This document shows positions 23,774 through 33,417 of a DNA stretch of 64,000 nucleotides, one piece after another. The stretch lies in assembly GCF_000520995.1 (NCBI RefSeq), contig NZ_JACA01000020.1:1-64000 (forward strand). Reading direction: 5' to 3'. This DNA comes from Aquimarina macrocephali JAMB N27 (lineage in GTDB: Bacteria > Bacteroidota > Bacteroidia > Flavobacteriales > Flavobacteriaceae). Each line of letters opens with the position of its first letter. Positions within the stretch are counted from its first letter, which is position 1. Made by a program: the position numbers and the translations under genes. Below the pieces are notes generated by a model. The model did not search any database. It was not told the origin of the DNA and was given only the letters and a program-made list of their open reading frames with translations.

Positions 23774-25855
23774 TTACCAAATATGTACTCGTTTTTCTGG
23801 TGCCAAATACATTTTATCTCCTTCTTTTATATCAAAAGCTTCATAAAAGGCTTTAACATTTAATAAAGGTTGGATAGCACGTGTTGTACCAGGTGAATGC
23901 GGATCTGTCTTAATTTGAGTTCTTAAAGCATCTTCACGAATCTTTGTTCTCCATACGGTAGCCCAAGACATAAAGAAACGTTGTTCTGCAGTAAATCCAT
24001 CAATATCTTCTGGTCTTCCATTTTCTGCAAAATACATCTGTAATCCATCATAAGCTCCTAACACACCTCCTAAATCTCCTATATTCTCTCCTAGTGTAAA
24101 TTTACCATTTACAAATACACTATCTAAAACTTCTAAAGAACTGTATTGTTCTGCTAATGCATCTCCTCTTTCTGTAAAAGCTTTAAGGTCATCTTCTGTC
24201 CACCAGTTTTTAAGATTTCCATCTGCATCAAAACGAGCTCCAGAATCATCAAAAGCATGAGATATTTCATGCCCAATAACTGCTCCAATACCTCCATAAT
24301 TAACCGCTTCGTCTGCTGTATAATTATAGAAAGGTGGCTGAAGTATAGCCGCTGGGAACACAATTTCATTAAATAAAGGATTGAAGTATGCGTTCACGGT
24401 TTGAGGAGACATTCCCCATTTTGTTTTATCTACTGGCTCTCCTATGTCGGCAATCGCCTTTTCGAATTGCCATTTTGATACCGCCATTGTATTTTCAAAA
24501 TTAGAATTCCCTTCTTTTACATCAAGTGTAGAATAATCTTCCCATTTATTTGGATACCCAATCTTAACAGTAAACTTATCTAATTTCTCTATAGCTTTAG
24601 CTTTTGTGCTATCACTCATCCATTCTAATACTTCAATTCTTTTTTGGTATGCTTTGATTACATTAGCAATCATTTTCTCTGCCTTAGCTTTTGCTTCGGG
24701 TGGAAATTTAGCATCAACATACAATTGTCCAATAGCTTCTCCTACAGAACCATTTACGGTACCTAATGCACGTTCATCAAGTGGTCTTTGTTTTTTTGCA
24801 CCTCTAAGTGTTTTGCTATAAAAATCCCAGTTTGCTTTTTCTATTTCTGTAGAAAGAGATCCAGTTGCACTATTTAAAGTAGACCAACGCATTACGGTTT
24901 TAAGGTCTTCGATATCTGTTCCTGTAAGCACTCCTTGTAAAGCTTTCATATATTTTGGCTGTAACACCATAACTGTATCCAGTTGTTGTTTAACACCAAG
25001 ATCTTTCAATAATTTATTCCAATCTACTGCTGGAGTCATTTCTGAAAGTTGAGCTATACTTCTTGGATTATTAAAGTTACGAGCATCACGACTTTGAACT
25101 TTATCTAATCTAGGTTCGGATAATTTGGTTTCGATATCCAAAATCTTTTCTGCAGCTTTATGCGCCTGATCTTCGGTATCCCCAATAAACTGAAGCATTC
25201 TCGTAATATGATCCACATATTGTCCTCTAATTTCTTTAGACTTTTCATCCTGGTCCAAATAGTAATCACGATCTGGTAATCCTAAACCACCAGTAGTTAC
25301 ATATGGAGCATTTATATCACTATTATTTAAATCTGGAAAAGAAGTAAACCCTAAAAACGGTGCAGAAGCAGCTGTTTCTGTTGCTAATACAGATTGTAAG
25401 TCCTGAATATTCTTTATCGCAGCTATTTTATCTAGTGTTGGCTGTAATGGAATTATACCTGCTTTATTTCTTGCTATTGTATCCATTATAGATTCGAAGA
25501 TAACCAGAGCCTTATGCTGATCAGTTCCCGCAGCATATTTACCACTGGATTTTGCTTCTTCCATAATCTTAAGCACATCATCATCTGTTTTCTTTCTTAA
25601 AACCCCAAAGCCTCCCCATCGTGTTCTATCTTCAGGTATTTCGGTGTTCTTCATCCAATTTCCATTAACGTAGTTATAGAAATCATCTTTAGGACTCACG
25701 TTTGTGTCCATGTTTTCCAGAACTATGCCAGGAACTTTTTCTACCTCAGCTACTACTTCACTTTCACTATCACTTTTTTTTGTTTCGTTTTTACAACTCA
25801 CAAAAGCGAAAATAAATGCAGCCAAAAAGTAAACATTTTTCATTTTTATACTCAT
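23774..25855 (-). CDS. Lipoprotein M13 family metallopeptidase (neprilysin/PepO type)
   Basis: 693 residues. Lipoprotein signal MKNVYFLAAFIFAFVSC; the start may be the ATG at 25843 instead. Peptidase_M13_N covers ~50-430 and the catalytic M13 domain ~490-693. Zinc motif HEISH at 529-533 (VIGHEISHAFDDSG), third ligand in GENIGDLGG, and C-terminal catalytic motif variants (QPLLNVKAFYEAF, end PEKRVHIW). It degrades small peptides in the periplasm or at the cell surface. Monocistronic. Confidence 0.94.
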   Translation of the reverse strand: MSIKMKNVYFLAAFIFAFVSCKNETKKSDSESEVVAEVEKVPGIVLENMDTNVSPKDDFYNYVNGNWMKNTEIPEDRTRWGGFGVLRKKTDDDVLKIMEEAKSSGKYAAGTDQHKALVIFESIMDTIARNKAGIIPLQPTLDKIAAIKNIQDLQSVLATETAASAPFLGFTSFPDLNNSDINAPYVTTGGLGLPDRDYYLDQDEKSKEIRGQYVDHITRMLQFIGDTEDQAHKAAEKILDIETKLSEPRLDKVQSRDARNFNNPRSIAQLSEMTPAVDWNKLLKDLGVKQQLDTVMVLQPKYMKALQGVLTGTDIEDLKTVMRWSTLNSATGSLSTEIEKANWDFYSKTLRGAKKQRPLDERALGTVNGSVGEAIGQLYVDAKFPPEAKAKAEKMIANVIKAYQKRIEVLEWMSDSTKAKAIEKLDKFTVKIGYPNKWEDYSTLDVKEGNSNFENTMAVSKWQFEKAIADIGEPVDKTKWGMSPQTVNAYFNPLFNEIVFPAAILQPPFYNYTADEAVNYGGIGAVIGHEISHAFDDSGARFDADGNLKNWWTEDDLKAFTERGDALAEQYSSLEVLDSVFVNGKFTLGENIGDLGGVLGAYDGLQMYFAENGRPEDIDGFTAEQRFFMSWATVWRTKIREDALRTQIKTDPHSPGTTRAIQPLLNVKAFYEAFDIKEGDKMYLAPEKRVHIW

Positions 25856-26007
25856 TCTGTTATTAAATTAAGATTAGTTATTAGTAAATATGACGTCTGA
25901 ACCGAAAATTCGTTACGTATATTAAGCTCGTAATTTATATAAAATGAAATATGTTGGTGAGTTTTGTACCGAGTTTTAACGAAAAAATAAGATTTAACAA
26001 ACGGATT

Positions 26008-26463
26008 TTATTTTAACAACCTGGTATCAAAACAAAATGGTTCAACATCAATAAGCTTTACTTTATCAAATTTAGGGTGCATTGGATTAACCAGAAGGTT
26101 TTTTTCTTTCGGAATTATGATGCTAGGCACTTTAAGACCTAGATATTGCTCTTCTGCAATCCATTGCATTGCAAAATTTTGAATCTCGATAGGTACAGGA
26201 ATTTGATTCCAATTATCTGGTATCTTTTCTATGTCTATAGTGGTAATTAATGTATCAGGAACTTCTATAGTAGCAATCGACATATCATCTGGAAAATATG
26301 CAGCTGGCAAATGAGCTAGTACTTCGAGGGCCGAAAGTGCTGCTGTAGTACTAGTATACAAAACAGCAACTCCTTTAGGGTTCCATCTTCCTCCTACTGT
26401 TTTTGCTCCGATTCCGGTAAGATCTTTTATATATTTTTGTTTAGCTATTCGATATACTCGCAT
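26008..26463 (-). CDS. RES domain NAD+ phosphorylase toxin
   Basis: 151 residues. RES fold signatures: MRVYRIAKQKY (conserved Arg), GGRWNPKGVAVLYTS, and ALSALEVLAHLP with the conserved Glu. RES toxins of the MbcT/ParT group deplete NAD+ by phosphorolysis or modify proteins. Its ATG overlaps the antitoxin stop as TAATG (26461-26465), with the antitoxin gene first, the typical order for this family. Confidence 0.92.
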   Translation of the reverse strand: MRVYRIAKQKYIKDLTGIGAKTVGGRWNPKGVAVLYTSTTAALSALEVLAHLPAAYFPDDMSIATIEVPDTLITTIDIEKIPDNWNQIPVPIEIQNFAMQWIAEEQYLGLKVPSIIIPKEKNLLVNPMHPKFDKVKLIDVEPFCFDTRLLK

Positions 26464-26915
26464 TAGGCAAAAATTCCATGTTCTATTCTAACTAATTCTT
26501 CATTAAGTAACTGAAAACCAAACGTAGTATCTAATAATTCTTTTGGTTTTTTCATGGCTAATGCCACACTTGGGTGTCCCATCCAATTTTTAAAACGAGA
26601 AAGGTCACCAAAAATATTTTCTCCTCTTGCATAAAGCTTAGCTAACTGTAATACTCTAGCGCTAGCTTCTGTTCCTAATTTTTTATTTAAATCATAACGC
26701 TGGATAGTGCGTTCAGACATATGAAGTATATGTGCCAGTTCTTTAAGGTCAAAACCAATAGTCTTAGCTAGGTGTAGCAATGCCTTTTTATCTATCCCAT
26801 TTCTTGATAGCTCAATAAAATCATACATGTTACGTAAAGGGATATCTATATTAAGATATCGTAATAAACCTTTATTTTCGAAACTATCAAAATCTAATGG
26901 AGATACTGCACTCAT
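26463..26915 (-). CDS. MbcA/ParS/Xre family antitoxin
   Basis: 150 residues. N-terminal Xre-like helix-turn-helix (about 42-75: LLHLAKTIGFDLKELAHILHMSERTIQRY) and C-terminal DUF2384 toxin-binding domain (ARGENIFGDLSRFKNWMGHPSVALAMKKPKELLDT, split here by helix breaks). It neutralises the RES toxin and probably represses the operon. Translationally coupled to the toxin. Confidence 0.92.
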   Translation of the reverse strand: MSAVSPLDFDSFENKGLLRYLNIDIPLRNMYDFIELSRNGIDKKALLHLAKTIGFDLKELAHILHMSERTIQRYDLNKKLGTEASARVLQLAKLYARGENIFGDLSRFKNWMGHPSVALAMKKPKELLDTTFGFQLLNEELVRIEHGIFA

Positions 26916-26928
26916 GATTACCTATTTT

Positions 26929-26955
26929 ATGACAAAAATACAAAAAAAAATGACA
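26929..26955 (-). promoter_or_regulatory. Promoter and candidate operator of the toxin-antitoxin operon
   Basis: On the minus strand TATTTTTG (26933-26940) matches the TAnnTTTG -7 consensus. It is overlapped by a direct repeat of TGTCAT (26929-26934 and 26950-26955) spaced 21 bp, two helical turns, a plausible autoregulatory operator for the Xre antitoxin. Confidence 0.45.
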
Positions 26956-26961
26956 ACTGTC

Positions 26962-29268
26962 TTAGTTTACTGTTAAAATTGAGTCTAATTGTGGTTTTAC
27001 CTCACTTAATCTTGCTTCCATAGATCTAACTGCCACAGTAGACAGGTATCGACCCAACGGTAAAACTGGCTTAATCATAAGAACTTCTTCTTCTATATTT
27101 TCTGATTCTGATAAAGAAAGAGGTATCATAGTTGGCTTTAATTTTATTATATACTTACTCCCAAGTTTTTTGATAATTTCCTGAGTATGCCCATATCTAA
27201 CATTTTGTAAGGTTGTTAAAGGGGCTTTATATTGTGTTTGCGTTTTTATCATTTTACGCTCTTCACTATTAGCAATGATAATATGTTTGATATTGATTTT
27301 ATCTTGTAACTCAGGGAAAGAATCTCGTAATACATTTCTAAAAACTTCTTCAACACCTTTGGATACTATACCTCCTACATTATCATAATATCCTGCATCT
27401 GCATATTGATCAGAATATTCTTTACCAGAAATAGAAGATTTTTTTACTTCTCCAACCGGGGTTATATAAGGAAACCCTGCATTTATACGCATTGCTGTTG
27501 ATAATCCAATAGAGCTATCGGGGTAGCTTTTTTGCAAATTTTCTATAAAGTCACGCATCCCTGTAAGAGGTCTTAGATGAGCATATTTAACAGGACTTAT
27601 TACATTATAGTTTCCTGTTTGTGTATGTGTAGTATTAATAAACAAAAGTGGTGGGGTTGTCTTCTCTTCTGTATTGGTAATATTATTATAAAAAGATAAA
27701 AGCTCTTTCTGTAAGATATCTTCGTTTGATTTTTTAGAAAAGTATTTTTTGTAAGTATCACTCCATTGTTCTTCTAACAGCTTGCCTCTGTTTTTAAAAC
27801 GAAACAAACTTGTTGTTTCCTTAAATAAATCTCTACCTAATAGCGAAAGTAATGAAACCGATAAATAATTTTCTTTGTACACTGCACTTGCCTTATATTT
27901 TAAATCCGGGTATCCATCGGTCGACTTAGTTTTAAAATTAGCCTTTTTGTTATCATACATGGCAAGTTGTGCTTCAGCAAAAAACATAGCATTGCCTACA
28001 CTTCCTCCCGATGCTCCGGTTAAGGATAGTAAATTTTCCTCAAAATAACTTCCATTAGATTTCTCATACAAATAACTATGTACTAAAAAAGACCAAAGCC
28101 CAGCTCTGGATCCTCCTCCTTCTGAAGAAACCAGAAGAGCAGAAAACTTCCCTTCTTTCTTTTCTATAATATCAATTCTATCTTTTATCCATTGATACAT
28201 ATATTGCTCCATAACCGGCCTTTCTACTTCTGAGGGTTTTATCGTAAGCTGATAATGATCAGAGCTTTCTGAAAAAAGCCTGGAAGAAAATAAACATACA
28301 ACAACAACTATAGAAAATAAAGGTAGTTTTAGCTTTTTACCAGAAAGAATTAGCACAAAACTTATCATAAACAAGCTTAATAATGATAATATTAAAATCG
28401 ATAAAGGATTTATTCTACTGGCCCATTCGGGAACAAAATTAAGTGCCAGAAAAGAAAACAATAAAATAAAACCTGAAAAGAGAACAACCCCATAGAAGAG
28501 TTTTTGGGGAAATTCTTTTAAAAAACGATAACTATTAAACGATAATGTAAAGAAAAACAAAGCTAGTGCGCAATTAGACAGAAAAAGATTCCCTAAATCT
28601 TTTTCTGTCTGAGTATTTAGGGTACCCAGAGATATAATAAAAACAATCAATCCTACCGATAATAGAATTATAAAAGCATTCGTCTTGGGGATTTTATTAA
28701 TAAATTCCTGTATATGGCCGTATATAGTAGGTTCTGATAAAAGAAATAAAAAAAAGATACAGTAAATAAGTGTATTTGTTGGTTCTAAAAAATTAGTATA
28801 GATATTATCAAGTTCAAACAACTCCATCGCATTAAGAATACTTAAAGCTGAAATAATCAATAATAAAAGAGCTAATATTCGAGGTAGTACTTTTCTCATA
28901 TGTACTCTAACCAGGTAATGATATCTAACCGATTTATTTCTATCCTGAAATTTATAATGTTGATTAGGGATAAAACCAATCAGGTTAGAAAAGGAGATAT
29001 CCTTGTAATTATAATAATAGAAATACTTTGGGATATTCCAGATCAAAAATGCCGAAACCATAAGTAAGAAAAAATACAAAGGTACTTCAAACAAAAAGGC
29101 ATCTGCTTGATTAAGAATTAACAATAAATCTATAGTTTGGGGAAAATGCCATAAAGCAAAATATAAAGCCAAAATAAAAAAGAGGCTAATTAGGTTATTA
29201 GACAACTCGCTCAACAGTATTTTAAACCATATACTAAATTGTTGAAAAAACAACAACAGTTTTACCAT
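26962..29268 (-). CDS. Membrane-anchored patatin-like phospholipase
   Basis: 768 residues. The N-terminal ~345 residues hold about 8-9 hydrophobic helices, including pairs near 25-45, 65-85, 130-150, 165-180, 200-220, 230-250, 260-280 and 295-330. A soluble patatin-like domain follows: oxyanion SSEGGGSRAG, nucleophile Ser420 in GASGGSVGN, and catalytic Asp in DAGYYDNVGG. A Ser-Asp dyad of this type acts on acyl lipids. The large membrane domain fused to patatin is unusual and may position the enzyme at phospholipid. Transcribed leftward, 46 bp before the antitoxin gene. Confidence 0.82.
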   Translation of the reverse strand: MVKLLLFFQQFSIWFKILLSELSNNLISLFFILALYFALWHFPQTIDLLLILNQADAFLFEVPLYFFLLMVSAFLIWNIPKYFYYYNYKDISFSNLIGFIPNQHYKFQDRNKSVRYHYLVRVHMRKVLPRILALLLLIISALSILNAMELFELDNIYTNFLEPTNTLIYCIFFLFLLSEPTIYGHIQEFINKIPKTNAFIILLSVGLIVFIISLGTLNTQTEKDLGNLFLSNCALALFFFTLSFNSYRFLKEFPQKLFYGVVLFSGFILLFSFLALNFVPEWASRINPLSILILSLLSLFMISFVLILSGKKLKLPLFSIVVVVCLFSSRLFSESSDHYQLTIKPSEVERPVMEQYMYQWIKDRIDIIEKKEGKFSALLVSSEGGGSRAGLWSFLVHSYLYEKSNGSYFEENLLSLTGASGGSVGNAMFFAEAQLAMYDNKKANFKTKSTDGYPDLKYKASAVYKENYLSVSLLSLLGRDLFKETTSLFRFKNRGKLLEEQWSDTYKKYFSKKSNEDILQKELLSFYNNITNTEEKTTPPLLFINTTHTQTGNYNVISPVKYAHLRPLTGMRDFIENLQKSYPDSSIGLSTAMRINAGFPYITPVGEVKKSSISGKEYSDQYADAGYYDNVGGIVSKGVEEVFRNVLRDSFPELQDKINIKHIIIANSEERKMIKTQTQYKAPLTTLQNVRYGHTQEIIKKLGSKYIIKLKPTMIPLSLSESENIEEEVLMIKPVLPLGRYLSTVAVRSMEARLSEVKPQLDSILTVN

Positions 29269-29625
29269 TTCTGTAATAATTAGATTTTAAGAATAAGAAT
29301 ATAAATCTAATGAATAAAACGAATACTCATGTCTAAATATATTTTAATTTATTATTCATTAAAATCAAACAAATAGGGTGTCTTCTTTCAAAAATTGTTA
29401 AAAAAAACAAAAAAAGAATTTTTAATAAACTACCCGTAACCAAAGGGTCATACGTGATTTTTGTTTATAAACCACAAATAAAAATCAATACTGAACCTAA
29501 AAAAGTTACGTTTTTAACATAAAATGTTGTATATTGTCGTTGATTTTGTGTTTTACAACGATAAAAAATCATTTAAAGTAAGTAATTACTTACAAAATTT
29601 AAGTTCAACCCCAAAACCAAACTTT
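29269..29625. other. Divergent intergenic region
   Basis: 357 bp between the patatin gene (-) and the secreted protein gene (+). Strongly AT-rich, presumably holding both promoters. No consensus element or small gene recognised. Confidence 0.4.
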
Positions 29626-30159
29626 ATGAAAAAATTTCTACCCTTATTAGCCTTGTTACTAACAAGCATAACATTTGCAAACACTAAAATTGACATTTCT
29701 TATAAATTAATGTCAGTAACAGAAAACACTGTAGTTGATGGTTTGGACGAAAATTCTGAAGAAGGTGTTATTTTCATTACAGAAAGTTTACATCTTGAAG
29801 CTGGAGTACGTATTAAAGTAAGAAACGCTTGTTTAATAATTCTTGGTGATTTAACAGGTAATGGTATTATTGATATCGATGATACAGCAACTGTAACATT
29901 AGAAGGAGATGAGCAAGGACGAATTACTTTTATTAATAAATTTTTGGCAGATGATACCTGTCAACAAACTACAGACCAAAAAACTTTTAAACATATAAAA
30001 GAAGTTCCCCAAGGCCTTAAATATAGTCTTTACAACATGTCTGGAAGATTATTAGACAAAGGAGAAGTTGATGATTATATTCAAAATTATATTGACCCGA
30101 AGACCTATTTAATTAAAATTGACGGATACAAATTAAAAAAGATAATTTTCAAAATGTGA
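29626..30159 (+). CDS. Small secreted protein with T9SS-like C-terminal domain
   Basis: 177 residues from the ATG at 29626, which begins the signal peptide MKKFLPLLALLLTSITFAN. Residues ~30-115 form a beta-rich region with LEAGVRIKVRNACLIILGDL then TGNGIIDIDDTATVTLEGD, like a right-handed beta-helix fragment. The C terminus (YSLYNMSGRLLDKGEV...YLIKIDGYKLKKIIFKM) resembles a T9SS type A sorting domain but lacks the PNP motif. Probably exported; function unknown. Confidence 0.7.
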   Translation: MKKFLPLLALLLTSITFANTKIDISYKLMSVTENTVVDGLDENSEEGVIFITESLHLEAGVRIKVRNACLIILGDLTGNGIIDIDDTATVTLEGDEQGRITFINKFLADDTCQQTTDQKTFKHIKEVPQGLKYSLYNMSGRLLDKGEVDDYIQNYIDPKTYLIKIDGYKLKKIIFKM

Positions 30160-30181
30160 TTTAATCATTAAAAGTAAGGTT

Positions 30182-30217
30182 TAAAATCCACGGCAATCCC
30201 CTGTCGTGGATTTTTTT
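30182..30217 (+). terminator. Terminator of the small secreted protein gene
   Basis: Arms AAATCCACG (30184-30192) and CGTGGATTT (30205-30213), then a T-run to about 30217, 25 bp past the stop. Confidence 0.85.
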
Positions 30218-30375
30218 AAGAATACTCTAATCCTCTGGTATATAAATCCTTAAAACATTGCTTAATATTTCAAAAAAAAACTATATTTAGCAATTATTCC
30301 CCCTAAGCTTCTCCCTAATACGCCGGTTTTTTAAATAATAAAGAACGTAAGAGCTCAACCAAAATTATTATTATT

Positions 30376-31782
30376 ATGGCACGAATATCATGGTTCAAAT
30401 CTGAAGCGGCTAGATATACTTTATATGGGATATCTTTCGGATTTGCATTTCCTATTCTGGCCACAAGTATAGACATTGCCAGACTTGACCTTGAATTCTC
30501 GTTACAATCTATAGCCTATGTACAAAGAAATTTCCCTATTCATTATATTATAGATACTGCTCCCTTATTTTTGGGTCTGTTTGCCATGTTTGGAGGTAGA
30601 AATCTAGATCAATTAAAAGAAAAAAATCAACAAATCTTAAAGGGCTCAAAATTTAAACAAGAGTTCCTTGCCAATATGAGTCATGAAATCAGAACCCCTA
30701 TGGTTGGTGTTATAGGTATGATTGATTTACTTTTTAATACTACAAAACTTAATGATCTTCAAAAAGAATATGTTACTACAATTCACCAATCTTCGCATAA
30801 TTTATTAGAAATCTTAAATCAAATTTTGGATCTATCAAAAATGGAAGAAGGAAAATTTAATTTATCCCCTACTCCCATTAATTTTAAAAAGTTAATCCAT
30901 CAAAATGTAGATCTCTTTTTGGCCACTGCTACAGCTAAAGAAATTAATTTGATTCCTAAATACTCTGAAGAATTACCCGAAAATATAATAGCAGATGGTA
31001 ATCGTTTAACTCAAGTTATTTCTAATCTTATTGGTAATGCCATTAAATTTACTAATGGTGGAGAAATACACATACATATTTCTGCTGTATCTCAAAAAAA
31101 TGACCACCTAACCATTAAAGTAGAAGTGATCGACTCTGGCATTGGTATTGGAAAAAAAGATCAGGAAACACTTTTTAGTCGTTTCAGTCAATTTAATGAA
31201 GCAACTATCCTAACTGGTCAAGGAAGCGGACTAGGGCTTTCTATATGTAAAAAACTAGTAGATCTAATGCAAGGAAAACTTGGTGTAAAAAGCGAGCTCG
31301 GAAAAGGTAGTAATTTTTGGTTTACTTTTAAAACAAATATCGTCGACACACCAGTATTAGTTCAAAAAAGTAAAGTTCCTACACGAATAAAAAATTATAA
31401 CTATAATTTACATGTATTGTTAGTAGAAGATTCTGAAACCAACATAATGGTATCCAAACAAATTCTAAAATACCTTGGTTGTACATCAGATATAGCAAAA
31501 GATGGGAAACAAGCATTCAACATGTTTAAAGAAGACACTTATGACCTTATCTTAATGGACATCAATCTACCAGAACTTGATGGTGTTCAAACTTGTAATC
31601 TGATTCGTAAAAACTATAAAAAAGTTCCCCCGGTAATTGCCTTAACCTCTAATGCCTTACCCGGTGATGCAGAGCGATTTATCGCTAAAGGACTGGATGA
31701 TTATATTACTAAACCTTTTACTACAGAAATTTTAAACATTAAACTCAAGAACTGGTTCGGAGATCATTACAAGTATCATTAA
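30376..31782 (+). CDS. Hybrid sensor histidine kinase/response regulator
   Basis: 468 residues. Two N-terminal hydrophobic helices (about 15-32 and 57-73) with a short loop between, then HisKA with phospho-acceptor His103 in FLANMSHEIRTPM, HATPase_c (N box QVISNLIGNAIKFTNGG; GIGIGKKDQETLF; GQGSGLGLSI), then a receiver domain with Asp395 in LILMDINLPELDG. There is no DNA-binding output, so phosphate is passed on or the receiver self-regulates. No cognate regulator adjacent. Inner membrane. Confidence 0.93.
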   Translation: MARISWFKSEAARYTLYGISFGFAFPILATSIDIARLDLEFSLQSIAYVQRNFPIHYIIDTAPLFLGLFAMFGGRNLDQLKEKNQQILKGSKFKQEFLANMSHEIRTPMVGVIGMIDLLFNTTKLNDLQKEYVTTIHQSSHNLLEILNQILDLSKMEEGKFNLSPTPINFKKLIHQNVDLFLATATAKEINLIPKYSEELPENIIADGNRLTQVISNLIGNAIKFTNGGEIHIHISAVSQKNDHLTIKVEVIDSGIGIGKKDQETLFSRFSQFNEATILTGQGSGLGLSICKKLVDLMQGKLGVKSELGKGSNFWFTFKTNIVDTPVLVQKSKVPTRIKNYNYNLHVLLVEDSETNIMVSKQILKYLGCTSDIAKDGKQAFNMFKEDTYDLILMDINLPELDGVQTCNLIRKNYKKVPPVIALTSNALPGDAERFIAKGLDDYITKPFTTEILNIKLKNWFGDHYKYH

Positions 31783-31922
31783 TCCTATTTAAAACAATCA
31801 GAAATTTAAAATAAGCTACTGTTTTAACGTATTGACATCAATTTTCTTCGGTAAAATTTCTTACCTTGTAATGTAGGATTAAGCTCTTTAAAAAAGAATT
31901 TACAACCAAAAAAACTCGAGCT

Positions 31923-33227
31923 ATGAATAAAAAAAATATTTTTTTTCACAATAGATATACTGCTTTTTTATTGTTTATTTTGCTAACTCTCTCATACTCT
32001 GCTCATATACAAGCATTCACCTATTTTCAAGATAGTAATCAAGATGACACCAACTATAATGAATACAAAGGATATTTACTCGATAATGAGACCAATCGTC
32101 CTTTAGTATCAGCATCTATTACTGTAAATGAAACTAATATTTCTACGGTTACAAATGATGAAGGGAAATTTTCATTAAAAGTTCCTAAAAATATGGCTAA
32201 TGGTAAAATAACGGCCTCATATCTTGGATACAGAGACAAGGTAATTATGCTATCAAAATTTAATGGTAAGGAATTAAAAATAAAACTTAATGTCTCTGTC
32301 ACCGAATTATCCGAAGTTAATATTGACCCAAAGGATCCAAATGCACTTATACGTGAAGTAATAAAAAGAAAAGGAAGCAATTACCTTAATGAAAATAGTA
32401 TTATGACTGCTTTTTATAGAGAAACTATCAAAAAACGTAGAAGCTATGTTTCTCTTTCTGAAGCCGTAGTAGATGTTTATAAAAATCCTTATGAATCCAC
32501 AAAAACAGATATCATCAAGCTTTTTAAAGCACGAAAAAGTGCTGATTATAAAAAACTAGACACACTTACATTAAAATTACAGGGAGGGCCTACTAGTACA
32601 CTTTATATTGATGTGATGAAAAATCCTGAGATTCTTTTTACAGAAAATATGACCGATACTTATGCCTTTAGTTTCGATAAGTCCACAAAAATTCATGATC
32701 AGTATATTTATGTATTAAATTTTAAACAACGCTCTTACATAAAAGAGCCATTGTATTACGGAAAATTGTATATAGATGCCGAAACATTAGCAATGACCAA
32801 AGCCGTCTTTAGTCTTAATATGGAAAATAAAGAAGAGGTTAGTAAAATGTTTGTTAGAAAAAAACCAAAAAAAGCAAAAGTATACCCTACCCAGGCATCT
32901 TATACTATTGATTATCGCCAAAAAGATGGGAAATGGTACTATGGTTATGGAAGGATTGATCTTGTCGTAAAAATCAATTGGAAAAAGAAGTTATTTAACT
33001 CAGTCTATAAACTAAATGTAGAAATGGCGGTTACCGATTGGAAAAAAAATATCAATAATGAAACCGTTAGACCAAGAGACCAGTTAAAATCTTCTGTAGT
33101 AATTAGTGATGAAGCATCTGGATTCTCTGATCCAGTATTCTGGGGTGAATATAATGTTATAGAACCAGAAAAATCTATAGAATCAGCAATCAAAAAAATA
33201 CAAAGACAACTGCGAAAATTAAACTAA
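31923..33227 (+). CDS. Exported carboxypeptidase-regulatory-like domain protein
   Basis: 434 residues. N-terminal hydrophobic signal (TAFLLFILLTLSYSAHIQAF). A CarboxypepD_reg-like beta-sandwich (about 47-130: GYLLDNETNRPLVSASITVNET, split by TNDEGKFSLKVP) is followed by the linker ELSEVNIDPKDPNALIREVIKR and a ~290-residue beta-rich C-terminal part (FYRETIKKRRSYVSLSEAVVDVYK; YGKLYIDAETLAMTKAVF). This architecture is widespread in Bacteroidota without an assigned function. Probably periplasmic or outer-membrane associated. Confidence 0.82.
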   Translation: MNKKNIFFHNRYTAFLLFILLTLSYSAHIQAFTYFQDSNQDDTNYNEYKGYLLDNETNRPLVSASITVNETNISTVTNDEGKFSLKVPKNMANGKITASYLGYRDKVIMLSKFNGKELKIKLNVSVTELSEVNIDPKDPNALIREVIKRKGSNYLNENSIMTAFYRETIKKRRSYVSLSEAVVDVYKNPYESTKTDIIKLFKARKSADYKKLDTLTLKLQGGPTSTLYIDVMKNPEILFTENMTDTYAFSFDKSTKIHDQYIYVLNFKQRSYIKEPLYYGKLYIDAETLAMTKAVFSLNMENKEEVSKMFVRKKPKKAKVYPTQASYTIDYRQKDGKWYYGYGRIDLVVKINWKKKLFNSVYKLNVEMAVTDWKKNINNETVRPRDQLKSSVVISDEASGFSDPVFWGEYNVIEPEKSIESAIKKIQRQLRKLN

Positions 33228-33248
33228 AAACAGAACAATTTGCAATCT

Positions 33249-33280
33249 AAAAAGAGTATGTTTTCATACTCTTTTTTTAG
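33249..33280 (+). terminator. Terminator after the carboxypeptidase-regulatory gene
   Basis: Perfect 12-bp arms (33249-33260 and 33265-33276) with a TTTT loop and a T-run, 22 bp past the stop at 33227. Confidence 0.88.
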
Positions 33281-33417
33281 TAAACTCATTTTATTAAATT
33301 CAATAATACATAAAATTCACTCAACAATTTCATTACTTTTACATCTGGGAAAATAAAAAGATTGCAACAATAGGCAATCTAAAGAAGTCAATTAAGTTAT
33401 ATCGTTAAAATCATCTA

